From the NCBI RefSeq assembly GCF_029109325.1, contig NZ_JAQKQJ010000024.1, positions 124,001 to 188,000 on the forward strand: a stretch of 64,000 nucleotides of DNA. Reading direction: 5' to 3'. The stretch's first letter is position 1. Every line of letters begins with the position of its first letter. This stretch comes from Nodosilinea sp. PGN35. Its GTDB lineage: Bacteria; Cyanobacteriota; Cyanobacteriia; Phormidesmidales; Phormidesmidaceae. The translations under genes were made by a program, and so were the position numbers. Below are positions 1 to 7,965 of the stretch, piece by piece. The notes under the pieces were generated by a model. That model searched no databases. It saw only the letters and a list, made by a program, of their open reading frames with translations, and had not been told where the DNA came from.

Positions 1-278
1 TCTGCATGCGCCCCGAGGCGATTCTGTTTGACGAGCCCACCAGCGCCCTCGACCCAGAGCTGGTGGGCGAAGTGCTGGGCGTCATGCGCCAGCTGGCCGA
101 AGAAGGCATGACCATGATTGTCGTCACCCACGAAATGCAGTTCGCCCGCGAAGTCTCCAACCGGGTGCTGTTTTTTAACTCGGGGGTCATCGAAGAAGAG
201 GGCGTTCCCGCCGAGGTGTTTAGCAATCCGCGCAGCGATCGCCTGCGGGCCTTTCTCAGCCGCCTGAGCCAGCACTAG
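1..278 (+). CDS. Polar amino acid ABC transporter ATP-binding protein (3' part)
   Basis: Only the last 92 codons are in the window; the reading frame is open from base 3. The Walker B and D-loop (ILFDEPTSALDPE) and the H-switch (VVTHEM) are intact, followed by the short C-terminal tail usual for GlnQ/HisP-type ATPases. It would power uptake of a polar amino acid together with a permease and a periplasmic binding protein that must lie upstream of base 1. Substrate cannot be told from this part. It ends in TAG and is followed by a low-complexity tandem repeat before rpsD. Confidence 0.9.
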   Translation, partial: CMRPEAILFDEPTSALDPELVGEVLGVMRQLAEEGMTMIVVTHEMQFAREVSNRVLFFNSGVIEEEGVPAEVFSNPRSDRLRAFLSRLSQH

Positions 279-284
279 GGAGTG

Positions 285-372
285 GGGGGTTAGGGAGTGA
301 AGGGGTAGTGGGTAGATAAGAGGCCTACACCGTTCACCCGCAATCCAAAATCTAAAATCCAAAATTCAAAAA
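285..372. repeat. Short tandem repeats (G-rich, then CCAAAAT-type heptamers)
   Basis: The spacer between the ABC gene and rpsD begins with GGGAGTG/GGGGTAG-like units and continues with degenerate heptamers of the form TCCAAAA/TCTAAAA. Short tandem repeats of this kind are common between cyanobacterial genes. No gene is present. Confidence 0.7.
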
Positions 373-469
373 CCTGCCGCCAAGCGTTGATCCGATCGCC
401 TATTGGCGCTAAGATTAGAATCTTTGGAAATTGCTTCCACCCTAGACATTGTTCGGAGAGTAAACGTTT

Positions 470-1078
470 ATGGCGCGATATAGAGGCGCTCGCCTGCGGG
501 TTGTACGCCGCCTGGGTGAGCTACCGGGTCTGTCCCGCAAGTCCCCCCGCAAGGCCTATCCGCCGGGGCAGCACGGCCAGGACCGCAAGAAAAAGTCTGA
601 GTACGCCGTTCGACTAGAAGAAAAGCAAAAGCTGCGCTTCAACTACGGTCTGACCGAAAAGCAGCTGCTGCGCTACGTGAAGAAAGCGCGTCGGGCCGGT
701 GGTTCGACCGGTTTGGTGATTCTGCAACTGCTTGAAATGCGGCTCGACAACACCGTGTTTCGCCTCGGCTTTGGGCCGACCATTCCCTCGGCACGGCAGG
801 TGGTCAACCACGGCCACATCTGCGTGAACGGTCGCGTGGTGTCGATCCCCAGCTATCAGTGTCGCCCCGGCGATGTGATCACCGTGCGCGATCGCGACGC
901 CTCCAAAAAACTGGTGGAAGCCAACCTGGAGTTCCCCGGTCTGGCCAACGTGCCCAGCCACCTCGAACTCGACAAAGCCAAGCTCACCGCTAAGGTCAAC
1001 GGCGTCATCGAGCGCGAGTGGGTGGCCCTCAACGTCAACGAACTGCTGGTGGTTGAGTACTACTCCCGTAAGGCCTAA
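470..1078 (+). CDS. rpsD: 30S ribosomal protein S4
   Basis: A 202-residue protein, the normal length of the cyanobacterial and plastid S4. S4 binds 16S rRNA early in small-subunit assembly. The N-terminus MARYRGARLRVVRRLG and the PRKAYPPGQHGQ segment are characteristic, and the S4 RNA-binding fold is visible around residues 90-150 (MRLDNTVFRLGF, SARQVVNHGHICVNG). The start is preceded by a purine-rich GGAGAG about a dozen bases upstream. It stands alone and is closed by a strong terminator. S4 represses its own operon in E. coli; I see no evidence for or against that here. Confidence 0.98.
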   Translation: MARYRGARLRVVRRLGELPGLSRKSPRKAYPPGQHGQDRKKKSEYAVRLEEKQKLRFNYGLTEKQLLRYVKKARRAGGSTGLVILQLLEMRLDNTVFRLGFGPTIPSARQVVNHGHICVNGRVVSIPSYQCRPGDVITVRDRDASKKLVEANLEFPGLANVPSHLELDKAKLTAKVNGVIEREWVALNVNELLVVEYYSRKA

Positions 1079-1172
1079 GGCTGCTGGCTATTACCGGAGT
1101 TTGTTTGCTGGCCGACCGGTCAGATCGCTTACCGCCCATAACGCATTACTCTTATTCAGTTAATCTGTGGTT

Positions 1173-1207
1173 TGGCTCCTGGCCCGTCAGCTAGGAGCCA
1201 TTTTTTT
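1173..1207 (+). terminator. Rho-independent terminator of rpsD
   Basis: An 8-bp perfect stem (TGGCTCCT paired with AGGAGCCA, 12-nt loop) is followed directly by seven T residues, about 95 nt after the rpsD stop. Confidence 0.9.
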
Positions 1208-1328
1208 GCGCCTCCTTTGCGGCTTTACTGCAAAAGAACGAAGATAGAAGAACGAAAAATGAAGAAAAGCCTCGCCTGGCTTGAATCCTGTCATAGGAAA
1301 TCCTGCCTGGCGACACCCAATTGGTTAA

Positions 1329-1352
1329 GAGCAAACAACCGTTTGCCCCTAC
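1329..1352. repeat. Dispersed palindrome, GTAGGGGCAAACGG family, copy 1
   Basis: Written on the minus strand this is a hairpin of the form GTAGGGGCAAACGG...TTTGC. The same motif recurs at 16546-16568 and 62091-62114. It sits in the 366-nt gap between rpsD and the HNH gene; the rest of that gap holds the rpsD terminator and no recognisable gene. Confidence 0.65.
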
Positions 1353-1444
1353 AGTTAGCCTGTTGGATAGCGGGGGTATGGAATTCGGATTTGATATTAA
1401 GTGGTTTTTCGGTTTTTGCTCTTCCCTTTTCGTTCTTTTGCCCT

Positions 1445-1717
1445 ATGCCCTGCCAGCTATGCGATCGCCCCGTGGTCGACCTCACCGAGCACCACCTGGT
1501 GCCGCGCCAGTACACGCGGCGACGCCATCTGCCCACCAGCCAGACGGTGCTGCTGTGTCGCCCCTGTCACAGGCAGATCCATACCCTGTTCGACAATGCC
1601 ACCCTGGCTAAAGACTTGAATACGCTAGAGCAACTCCAGGCCGAACCCAGGCTCCAAAAGTTTGTCGCCTGGGTTCGCAAACAGCAGCCCCACAAACGAG
1701 TGAGGAGCTGTCGATAG
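1445..1717 (+). CDS. HNH endonuclease domain protein
   Basis: A 90-residue protein consisting almost entirely of one HNH module. Two zinc-binding pairs are visible (CQLC near residue 3 and CRPC near residue 39), with the catalytic EHHLVPRQ between them and CHRQIHTLFDN after. I chose the ATG directly before PCQLC because the open frame upstream is low-complexity and unlike coding sequence. Stand-alone proteins of this size are common in cyanobacteria; their target is unknown. It ends two bases before the convergent UspA gene. Confidence 0.85.
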   Translation: MPCQLCDRPVVDLTEHHLVPRQYTRRRHLPTSQTVLLCRPCHRQIHTLFDNATLAKDLNTLEQLQAEPRLQKFVAWVRKQQPHKRVRSCR

Positions 1718-1719
1718 GT

Positions 1720-2250
1720 CTAGGCTTGAGCACCAGCCGCAGCAGTCTCAGCAGGGGCGCTCAGGCTGCCATGGCTGTGGTGCACCACCAGCACCGAGCA
1801 GTTGGCGTGGTGCATAACGTAGTTGCTGACGCTGCCCAGCAGCAGCTCGCTGAGGCCCTTGCGCCCGTGGCTACCCACCATAATTAAATCGGCTCCCCAG
1901 GAGTCTGCCACACCGCAAATGGTGGCGGCGGGCTCTCCAGAGGTCTGGGTAAACTCAGCGCCGACGCCAGCGGCTCGGGCGCGATCGAGTTCCTGGCGCA
2001 GCTGGGCAATGCCCTGGGCCTCAAATTCTTCCCACCGCTGCTGGTAAAGTCGCCAGGTCGAGTCTTCGAGCACGGGGTAGTAGGCCTGGTACGAGCGAAT
2101 TGGGATGCCGGGGCTGCCTTCTTCGTAGGCCGAAAGCACATGCACCAGCATCAGGTCTGCCCCAGTGGCTTTGGCCAGGTCGAGGGCCTTTTGAAAGACC
2201 TGATGCCGGTGGGCAGAATTGTCGAGAGCAACCAGAATTTTCTTAAACAT
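1720..2250 (-). CDS. Universal stress protein (UspA family)
   Basis: A 176-residue single Usp domain. The N-terminal strand MFKKILVALDNS and the nucleotide-binding signature G-2x-G-9x-GS (GSHGRKGLSELLLGS) are both present, so it belongs to the ATP-binding subgroup. A short Ala/Ser-rich tail follows the domain. Usp proteins are cytoplasmic dimers linked to stress survival; the specific trigger cannot be inferred. It is monocistronic, convergent with the HNH gene. Confidence 0.93.
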   Translation of the reverse strand: MFKKILVALDNSAHRHQVFQKALDLAKATGADLMLVHVLSAYEEGSPGIPIRSYQAYYPVLEDSTWRLYQQRWEEFEAQGIAQLRQELDRARAAGVGAEFTQTSGEPAATICGVADSWGADLIMVGSHGRKGLSELLLGSVSNYVMHHANCSVLVVHHSHGSLSAPAETAAAGAQA

Positions 2251-2515
2251 AGCGGTGAGTCTCCTGTTTTGCAGGCCCGCGTTTTAGGCTCTCTGGGTCA
2301 CATGCTGGGTCACATGTTTAAAGGGGGCAGCGAAAGGGGCAGTGATGGAGCCAGGCCAGGGGCGATTCGGCTACACCTCTATTATAAAAAGCTCTGGAAT
2401 CCGCCAGGGCTGGCCGTAACAATGCCTAACGGGAAGCCGCAAAATTGGGCTGGGGGCTTCATGTTTCTTAAGGCGATCGCCCTTTTGGATCGGTCCTTGA
2501 CCATCGTGCCCCGGC

Positions 2516-3298
2516 TTACTTTCCTAAAGCAGTGCGAATCGCCTGCTCAATGGGGACATAGGACGATGCCTGCTTGCCTTCAAATTCAAAAGGCTTAGCT
2601 GCAAACAGCGGTGGTTGGGCCATAAAGCGCGGTTGAGAACCACGATTGATCTGAGCCGCGTGGGCCAGAAACGGGTGGCAGAGATACACGGTTCCGGCCT
2701 CTCCCGTTGCGGTTGCCTCGGGGCAGTCGTCGGTGGTCGCCAGCAGGTTGCTCAACTCCAGGGCCGTCAGGCCTGTTTCGCCAGCCGGTGCCAGCAGACG
2801 GGCCACCGCTTGGTGTGAACCCACTCGAATCCGCGTCGGTGCGTCTAACTCCCCCACATCGGAAAAGAGCATCAGCATCAACAGCGCTCGACCCCGCGAA
2901 TGAATGTTGATGCGCCACGACAAAAAGTTGTTGGCATCTGAGTCTGCCCCCGGAAAGCTCGCGTCTACATGCCAGCCGGTGTCGCCCGTGTCGTCTGGCG
3001 TGGGAAAACGGATGGGGAAAGACCCGACGCTAAACCTGGGGTGCCACTGCCCTGGGCCAGCGAGCTGGTCAAAAATAGCGTGCAGGTTTGGCCCGTTGGC
3101 GGCCTGCACAAAAGGGGCCTGGGTGTAGTCGCCGAGCCAGACCACGGGCCTTTGCCAGGTGGTGCGATCCCTGCGATCGCAGCCGGTATCGGCCCAGAGA
3201 ATAGCCCGACAGGTAGCTGCTAGCTCCGGCGAAAACGCCCCCTCTACCCGAACATAACCGTCGGTGATGAACCGCTCGACATCTATCTTGGTCAGCAT
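2516..3298 (-). CDS. Phytanoyl-CoA dioxygenase (PhyH) family protein
   Basis: A 260-residue Fe(II)/2-oxoglutarate oxygenase-type protein. The iron facial triad is suggested by HVD (in GWHVDASFPG) and a distal His (HPFLAHAAQ), with a following Arg (QPRF) positioned to bind 2-oxoglutarate. The start chosen is the ATG that gives MLTKIDVERFITDGYV, the family's usual N-terminus; it overlaps the stop of the small upstream ORF as TGATG, which indicates translational coupling. A longer in-frame extension exists but is explained by the neighbouring ORF. It is the last gene of a four-gene leftward operon. Substrate unknown. Confidence 0.88.
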   Translation of the reverse strand: MLTKIDVERFITDGYVRVEGAFSPELAATCRAILWADTGCDRRDRTTWQRPVVWLGDYTQAPFVQAANGPNLHAIFDQLAGPGQWHPRFSVGSFPIRFPTPDDTGDTGWHVDASFPGADSDANNFLSWRINIHSRGRALLMLMLFSDVGELDAPTRIRVGSHQAVARLLAPAGETGLTALELSNLLATTDDCPEATATGEAGTVYLCHPFLAHAAQINRGSQPRFMAQPPLFAAKPFEFEGKQASSYVPIEQAIRTALGK

Positions 3299-3408
3299 CA
3301 GCCAAAAATACGCCTGAGTGAAGAAATACGGTTTAGCACAAAATAGTCGAGCAGCACCACCATCAGGGGAATCACAAACAACCCGGCATAGAAGTGCCAG
3401 CGCCCCAC
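3298..3408 (-). CDS. Small membrane protein (36 aa), PepSY-helix-like
   Basis: Not a family I can name. The ORF starts at GTG 22 nt after the DUF3037 stop and its TGA overlaps the dioxygenase ATG (TGATG). It encodes one hydrophobic helix beginning RWHFYAGLFVIP and ending in a basic tail (RISSLRRIFG). The RWHFYAGLFV start resembles the first membrane helix of PepSY-domain proteins, but the rest of such a protein is absent. It lies in frame with the upstream DUF3037 gene, separated by one TGA. Reality rests on the stop/start overlap and the clear membrane pattern; no ATG start and no strong ribosome site are visible. Confidence 0.5.
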   Translation of the reverse strand: MGRWHFYAGLFVIPLMVVLLDYFVLNRISSLRRIFG

Positions 3409-3429
3409 CGTAAAGACAGGTTGAGGTTG

Positions 3430-3849
3430 TCAACTCTTTACCCGTTTCCCCAGGGGACACGGGAGCGGACGCACCATAGTTGCCAGCAGGTGTTCGAGCA
3501 CAGCCGATAGATCTCTACACAGGCCGGTGTGCACCCGTGAGGTTTGAATGATCGTGCTGCGGGGGGCCACCAGCCAGTCAAACCGTTCTCGCAGAGGCAG
3601 TTGACCGATGGGGCCAGCCTGGGCATCCCCAGCGCAAACGATCGGAATGGTGTCTAAATGACCTTTGACTGTTTCTAAATCTAGGGTGGGGTCAAGGGCG
3701 AGCAGCCGTTGCGGGTTGAGTTCAATTTGGGCTGCGAGAAAGTTGCGCGTCGCGCAGGAAACAATCACGCCTACATTGACAAACTCTTCCCGCTCAACCT
3801 TAGGCACCACACGGATAATGGCGTAATCATAGGTGACGTGATCGTGCAC
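3430..3849 (-). CDS. DUF3037 domain protein
   Basis: A 139-residue protein with the family's N-terminal YDYAIIRVVPKVEREEFVNV. Function is not established for the family. Start is GTG with a strong AGGAGG six bases upstream, inside the 3' end of the HipA-like gene (23-nt overlap). DUF3037 genes are commonly found next to HipA-like kinase genes, as here, so the two products probably act together; this is inference from gene order. Confidence 0.85.
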   Translation of the reverse strand: MHDHVTYDYAIIRVVPKVEREEFVNVGVIVSCATRNFLAAQIELNPQRLLALDPTLDLETVKGHLDTIPIVCAGDAQAGPIGQLPLRERFDWLVAPRSTIIQTSRVHTGLCRDLSAVLEHLLATMVRPLPCPLGKRVKS

Positions 3850-4603
3850 GAATGGCCTCCTCTAAAAAAGCGTGGGGTGGCTCTAGCCGCTTCACCAGAT
3901 ACTCAATATAAGCCTCGCGATGGTGTTGACTATCGGTAAATGGAGAGCCCTCAAGCAGCCAGGGCTCTGGAATCAGGTTGACGATGCCAGTGATGACGTC
4001 GGGCGTTAGCTGGGCCGTCATGGTGGCATCAACCGCTTGCAGTTGACTGGCAAACCGCAGCAGGACGTGATCTTTGATGCCGGGGAAGGGGGTGCGGCTG
4101 CGCTCTAGGTAATTGTTCCAGCTGTGGTGAAAATAGAGAGCAACCCCGTGATCAATCAGCCACAGGCGGCGGTGCCACATCAGCATGTTGGTGTTGCGGG
4201 CGGTGCGATCGATATTGGTGACGTAGGCATCGAGCCAGACAATGGCCGAGGCCAGGGCGGCATCGGGCTGTTGGGCCACGGGGTCAAAGGTGATGGAGCT
4301 GGGCAGGTAGTCGAGGGCCAGGTTGAGCCCCTCACTGGCTCGAATTAAATCTTGAATTTCGGGATCGGGTTCGGTGCGGGCCAGCTCGGCATCGACGTCG
4401 ATCAAGACAATTTCGGGCACCAGCAGGCCAACGGTCCGAGCAATTTCCCCAGCCACGAGTTCGGCAATTAGAGACTTGACCCCCTGACCGGCACCTCGAA
4501 ACTTCAGCACATACATGCCATCATCGTCAGCTTCTACAATGGCAGGAAGAGAGCCTCCCTCCCGCAGGGGAGTGACGTAACGGGTGGCAACAACTGTTCT
4601 CAA
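3827..4603 (-). CDS. HipA-like kinase family protein
   Basis: A 258-residue protein with a minimal HipA-type kinase fold. MYVLKFRGAGQG near residue 30 supplies the ATP-site lysine strand, DAYVTNIDRTARNTN around residue 125 is the catalytic D-x(n)-N segment, and LWLIDHG is the metal-binding Asp strand. It is shorter than HipA (about 440) and lacks the HipA N-terminal subdomain. Start is TTG; the N-terminus RTVVATRYVTPLREGGSLP agrees with the family. It heads the operon kinase-DUF3037-small ORF-dioxygenase. Not accompanied by a HipB-like repressor, so a classical toxin-antitoxin role is not supported. Confidence 0.85.
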   Translation of the reverse strand: MRTVVATRYVTPLREGGSLPAIVEADDDGMYVLKFRGAGQGVKSLIAELVAGEIARTVGLLVPEIVLIDVDAELARTEPDPEIQDLIRASEGLNLALDYLPSSITFDPVAQQPDAALASAIVWLDAYVTNIDRTARNTNMLMWHRRLWLIDHGVALYFHHSWNNYLERSRTPFPGIKDHVLLRFASQLQAVDATMTAQLTPDVITGIVNLIPEPWLLEGSPFTDSQHHREAYIEYLVKRLEPPHAFLEEAIRARSRHL

Positions 4604-4645
4604 ACGGATTCTCTAGGTACAGAACCTCAGCTCATTTTAGTGGAA

Positions 4646-4879
4646 CTAGCCGCTGCGATCGCCCCGCTGAATGCACTCCATACAAAGATGAAACAGGTTG
4701 ATCAGCAAAACAACCTCAACCACAATTTGAAGGGTAGCAGGGGCATTGACTAGACCAGCTAGCACCAGCCCAGAGCCCACCACAAAAGCCGCGATCAGCA
4801 GCACTTCATCGTCAAACAGCTTTAGCCCTAACCAGAGGGTGCTAAAGCCAAGCACCCAAAAAATAATGTAGCTGCCCAT
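4646..4879 (-). CDS. Hypothetical membrane protein (77 aa)
   Basis: Unrecognised. Nearly the whole sequence is hydrophobic, with about three predicted helices (IIFWVLGFSTLWLGLKLF, VLLIAAFVVGSGLVLAGLV, LQIVVEVVLLINLFHLC) and a short polar tail. It lies 42 nt upstream of the HipA-like gene on the same strand and could be cotranscribed, though the gap carries no clear coupling. Confidence 0.6.
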   Translation of the reverse strand: MGSYIIFWVLGFSTLWLGLKLFDDEVLLIAAFVVGSGLVLAGLVNAPATLQIVVEVVLLINLFHLCMECIQRGDRSG

Positions 4880-5012
4880 ACCGGTCGGTACCCCTAAAGC
4901 TAAGACCTACAGGTTAGGTTATCGCCGTCACCACCATCGGGAGCAAAATCAGTCATTATGAAGAAGTGTAGTAGTGTCTTTGTACCGCCGCTCTTTTTGT
5001 ACCGAGTGACCC

Positions 5013-7025
5013 ATGGGCGACTTTAACATTCAGGCTCCCTTCGAGCCGACCGGAGACCAACCCAAGGCGATCGCAGGGCTGACCAAGTTTCTGCAAGACA
5101 ACACCAAGTACCAGACCCTGCTGGGGGCCACGGGCACGGGCAAAACCCACACCATCGCCCGCGTGGTCAACAACATTGGCAAGCCCACCCTGGTGCTGGC
5201 CCACAACAAGACCCTGGCGGCGCAGCTCTGCAACGAGCTGCGCGAGTTTTTCCCCGACAACGCCGTTGAGTACTTCATCAGCTACTACGACTACTACCAG
5301 CCCGAGGCCTACATTCCCACCACCGACACCTACATCGCCAAAACCGCCTCGATCAACGACGAGATCGACATGCTGCGGCACTCGGCCACCCGCTCCCTGT
5401 TCGAGCGCAAAGATGTAATTGTGGTCGCCTCGATCAGCTGCATCTACGGTCTGGGCATTCCGTCGGAGTACCTGAAGGCCTCGATTCCGCTGCACGTGGG
5501 CATGGAGGTTAACCAGCGCCAGGTGCTGCGCGATCTGGCCTCGATTCAGTATGAGCGCAACGATTTAGACCTGGGCCGGGGCAAGTTTCGGGTCAAGGGC
5601 GACGTGCTGGAGATTGGCCCCGCCTACGAAGACCGGATCATTCGGGTGGAGTTTTTTGGCGACGAGATCGATGCCGTGCGCTACGTAGACCCGATCACCG
5701 GAGCCACCCTCCAGAGCATGGAGGGCCTGAGCATCTACCCGGCCAAGCACTTTGTCACCCCCGACGATCGCATCGAAGAAGCCTGCCAGGCGATTCAAGA
5801 CGAGCTTAAAGATCGCCTGGAGGAGCTAGAGAAAGAGGGGAAGTTGCTGGAGGCCCAGCGGCTGGAGCAGCGCACCCGCTACGACCTGGAGATGATCCGC
5901 GAGGTGGGCTACTGCAACGGGGTGGAAAACTACGCCCGCCACCTAGCTGGCCGCAAAGCCGGGTCACCGCCGGAATGTCTGCTCGACTACTTCCCTAAAG
6001 ACTGGCTGCTGGTCATCGACGAGTCCCACGTCACCATTCCGCAGATTCACGGCATGTACAACGGCGATCGCAGCCGCAAAATGGTGCTGATCGACCACGG
6101 ATTCCGATTGCCCAGCGCCGCCGACAACCGCCCGCTCAAGGCCGAAGAATTTTGGGAGAAGGTGAACCAGTGCATCTTTGTCTCCGCCACCCCCGGCAAT
6201 TGGGAGATGGAGATCTCCGAGAATAAAGTGGTAGAGCAGATCATTCGCCCCACCGGAGTGCTCGACCCGGAGATCTTTGTGCGCCCCACCGAGGGCCAGA
6301 TCGACGACCTGCTGGGGGAAGTGCGCGAGCGGGCCGCCAAGCAGGAGCGGGTGCTGATCACCACCCTGACCAAGCGCATGGCCGAAGATCTGACCGAATA
6401 CTTCGAGGAGCACGGGGTGCGGGTGCGCTACCTGCACTCCGAGATCCACTCCATCGAGCGGATTGAGATCATCCAGGATCTGCGCGAGGGGCTCTACGAT
6501 GTGCTGGTGGGGGTCAACCTGCTGCGGGAGGGGCTGGATCTGCCCGAGGTGTCCCTGGTGGCTATCCTCGACGCCGATAAAGAGGGGTTCCTGCGGGCAG
6601 AGCGCTCCTTGATCCAGACCATTGGCCGCGCCGCCCGCCACGTCCAGGGCCAGGCCATTCTCTACGCCGACAACCTCACCGACAGCATGGCCAAAGCCAT
6701 TAGCGAAACCGAGCGCCGCCGCGCCATCCAAACCGCCTACAACGAAGCCCACGGCATTACCCCCACCTCGATCATTCGCCGCAACAGCAACTCGATTCTG
6801 TCGTTCCTGGAAGTCTCGCGCCGCCTCAACGCCCACGAGCTGGAGGAGGTCTACGAACACAAGGACGAACTGCCCCTGGAGGACATTCCCGAATTCATTG
6901 GCCAGCTCGAAAAACAGATGAAAGAAGCCGCCAAAAACCTCGACTTTGAGGAGGCGGCCAAGTACCGCGATCGCATCAAAACCCTGCGCGATCAGCTCCT
7001 GGGCAAGCGATCGCAAGGGGTTTGA
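5013..7025 (+). CDS. uvrB: Excinuclease ABC subunit B
   Basis: A 670-residue UvrB, full length. UvrB is the damage-verifying ATPase of nucleotide excision repair, loaded by UvrA and nicking with UvrC. Walker A (GATGTGKT) is near residue 38, the damage-probing beta-hairpin (YYDYYQPEAYIP) near 92, the DESH box near 337, helicase motifs V-VI (LLREGLDLPEVS, QTIGRAARH) in the C-terminal half, and the UVR motif for UvrC contact at about 625-660 (KNLDFEEAAKYRD). Monocistronic and convergent with the alpha/beta hydrolase gene. Confidence 0.98.
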   Translation: MGDFNIQAPFEPTGDQPKAIAGLTKFLQDNTKYQTLLGATGTGKTHTIARVVNNIGKPTLVLAHNKTLAAQLCNELREFFPDNAVEYFISYYDYYQPEAYIPTTDTYIAKTASINDEIDMLRHSATRSLFERKDVIVVASISCIYGLGIPSEYLKASIPLHVGMEVNQRQVLRDLASIQYERNDLDLGRGKFRVKGDVLEIGPAYEDRIIRVEFFGDEIDAVRYVDPITGATLQSMEGLSIYPAKHFVTPDDRIEEACQAIQDELKDRLEELEKEGKLLEAQRLEQRTRYDLEMIREVGYCNGVENYARHLAGRKAGSPPECLLDYFPKDWLLVIDESHVTIPQIHGMYNGDRSRKMVLIDHGFRLPSAADNRPLKAEEFWEKVNQCIFVSATPGNWEMEISENKVVEQIIRPTGVLDPEIFVRPTEGQIDDLLGEVRERAAKQERVLITTLTKRMAEDLTEYFEEHGVRVRYLHSEIHSIERIEIIQDLREGLYDVLVGVNLLREGLDLPEVSLVAILDADKEGFLRAERSLIQTIGRAARHVQGQAILYADNLTDSMAKAISETERRRAIQTAYNEAHGITPTSIIRRNSNSILSFLEVSRRLNAHELEEVYEHKDELPLEDIPEFIGQLEKQMKEAAKNLDFEEAAKYRDRIKTLRDQLLGKRSQGV

Positions 7026-7072
7026 AGGCTGGCTGGCGAGACGATTCGCCTTGACCTGTCCAGCAATTCTGG

Positions 7073-7792
7073 CTATAGGGCTAGCGACAATAGATGATCG
7101 ACCAACGCCTGAGGTGCCGAGAGGTAGGGGTTATGGCTGGTGTCCATGGTGATGACCTGCTGGCAGGGCAGGGCGGTGTACATGCGCCGCTGGGCTGCCG
7201 GGCCAATTACCCTGTCCTGGGTGCAGGTGATGTAAACCCTGGGCACCCGCCCGGCCTGCTCAGCGCTAGTCTGCACTGGGGTAGTCAGGGGCGCTAGCGC
7301 CTGGGGAGCGAGCAGCGATCGCACCAGGGCCATATCTTCCTCAGAGCAGTCGGCGTAGCCCAGCGCTTGCAGGGCCTCGGGCCGAAAGGTAGCCGAGAGC
7401 TGGTCGGCTGAAAACACTGCATTGGCCAACAGCAGCGACTCGGTGTCGGCCTGGGTAATATCCAGGGCACTTTCGCCATTGGCCAGCAGGTAGCCCGCCA
7501 GATATACCAGAGTTTGAATGCGATCGGGGCAGTACTCCGCTACCTGGGTGATCACGGCACCGCCCAGGCTGTGGCCCACCAGCACCACCGGCTCGGGTTG
7601 GGACTTCAGAAGGTCGCAGACGCAGGCCACGTAGCGCTCCAGGGATACCTCCGCCATGGGCAAAGGGTTGAGGCCATGGCCGGGCAGGTCGGGGGTAATG
7701 ACTCGGTGGCCCTGGGCCGCCAACCTGGGGGCGACCTTGTGCCACACCCAGGCTGCCGATCCGGCCCCGTGAACTAAGACAAACGTGCTCAT
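7073..7792 (-). CDS. Alpha/beta hydrolase (esterase-like)
   Basis: A 239-residue alpha/beta hydrolase close to the plant-type methyl/salicylate esterase group. The oxyanion region FVLVHGAGSAAWVWHK starts at residue 4, the nucleophile elbow GHSLGG is near residue 73, the acid is likely in TQDRV and the catalytic His in DTSHNPYLSAP. A good ribosome site (GAAGGAG) precedes the ATG. Its promoter region carries the CATAC boxes described at 7831-7908, matching another promoter in this window; the two genes are probably under one regulator. Substrate unknown. Confidence 0.88.
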   Translation of the reverse strand: MSTFVLVHGAGSAAWVWHKVAPRLAAQGHRVITPDLPGHGLNPLPMAEVSLERYVACVCDLLKSQPEPVVLVGHSLGGAVITQVAEYCPDRIQTLVYLAGYLLANGESALDITQADTESLLLANAVFSADQLSATFRPEALQALGYADCSEEDMALVRSLLAPQALAPLTTPVQTSAEQAGRVPRVYITCTQDRVIGPAAQRRMYTALPCQQVITMDTSHNPYLSAPQALVDHLLSLAL

Positions 7793-7830
7793 GGCGGTTC
7801 TCCTTCAGTAGGGGCTTAAAGCATGGTTTA

Positions 7831-7908
7831 ACCATAGGAGAACCCCTGGGGGCTGTCTTTACAGAAAAGTATGGCCATAGGTATGGAGTCCTACGACGCT
7901 AAAGTATG
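7831..7908 (-). promoter_or_regulatory. Activator-type promoter with three CATAC boxes
   Basis: Read leftward: three CATAC boxes (GTATG on the plus strand at 7869, 7881 and 7904). The one nearest the gene is part of CATACTTTTCTGTAAAGACA (7854-7873), whose last six bases form a weak -35. Exactly 17 bp further is TATGGT (7831-7836) as -10, 39 nt before the hydrolase ATG. The same block, with the same spacings, occurs at 17796-17881. Inference: a class-II activator site overlapping -35; no regulator gene is adjacent. Confidence 0.6.
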
Positions 7909-7965
7909 ACCGTTCTGATTGTTTGCAGCTAAAGAAAAATTTGCCATCGTCAAACGGTGTTACTA

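Noticed and set aside
1172..1444. Upstream extension of the HNH gene
   Set aside because: Runs through the rpsD terminator and a dispersed repeat; the HNH domain starts at the internal ATG.
2140..2598. Rightward 152-codon frame
   Set aside because: Spans UspA antisense, spacer and PhyH antisense; no family pattern.
3299..3460. 54-codon N-terminal extension of the PhyH gene
   Set aside because: Out of frame with the better small membrane ORF; family start is the ATG at 3298, which overlaps that ORF's stop.
3827..4603. HipBA toxin-antitoxin module
   Set aside because: No HipB-like DNA-binding partner is adjacent and the kinase is of the short DUF3037-associated type.
5964..7016. Leftward 350-codon frame opposite uvrB
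   Set aside because: A shadow of uvrB's high-GC codons; uvrB itself is unambiguous.
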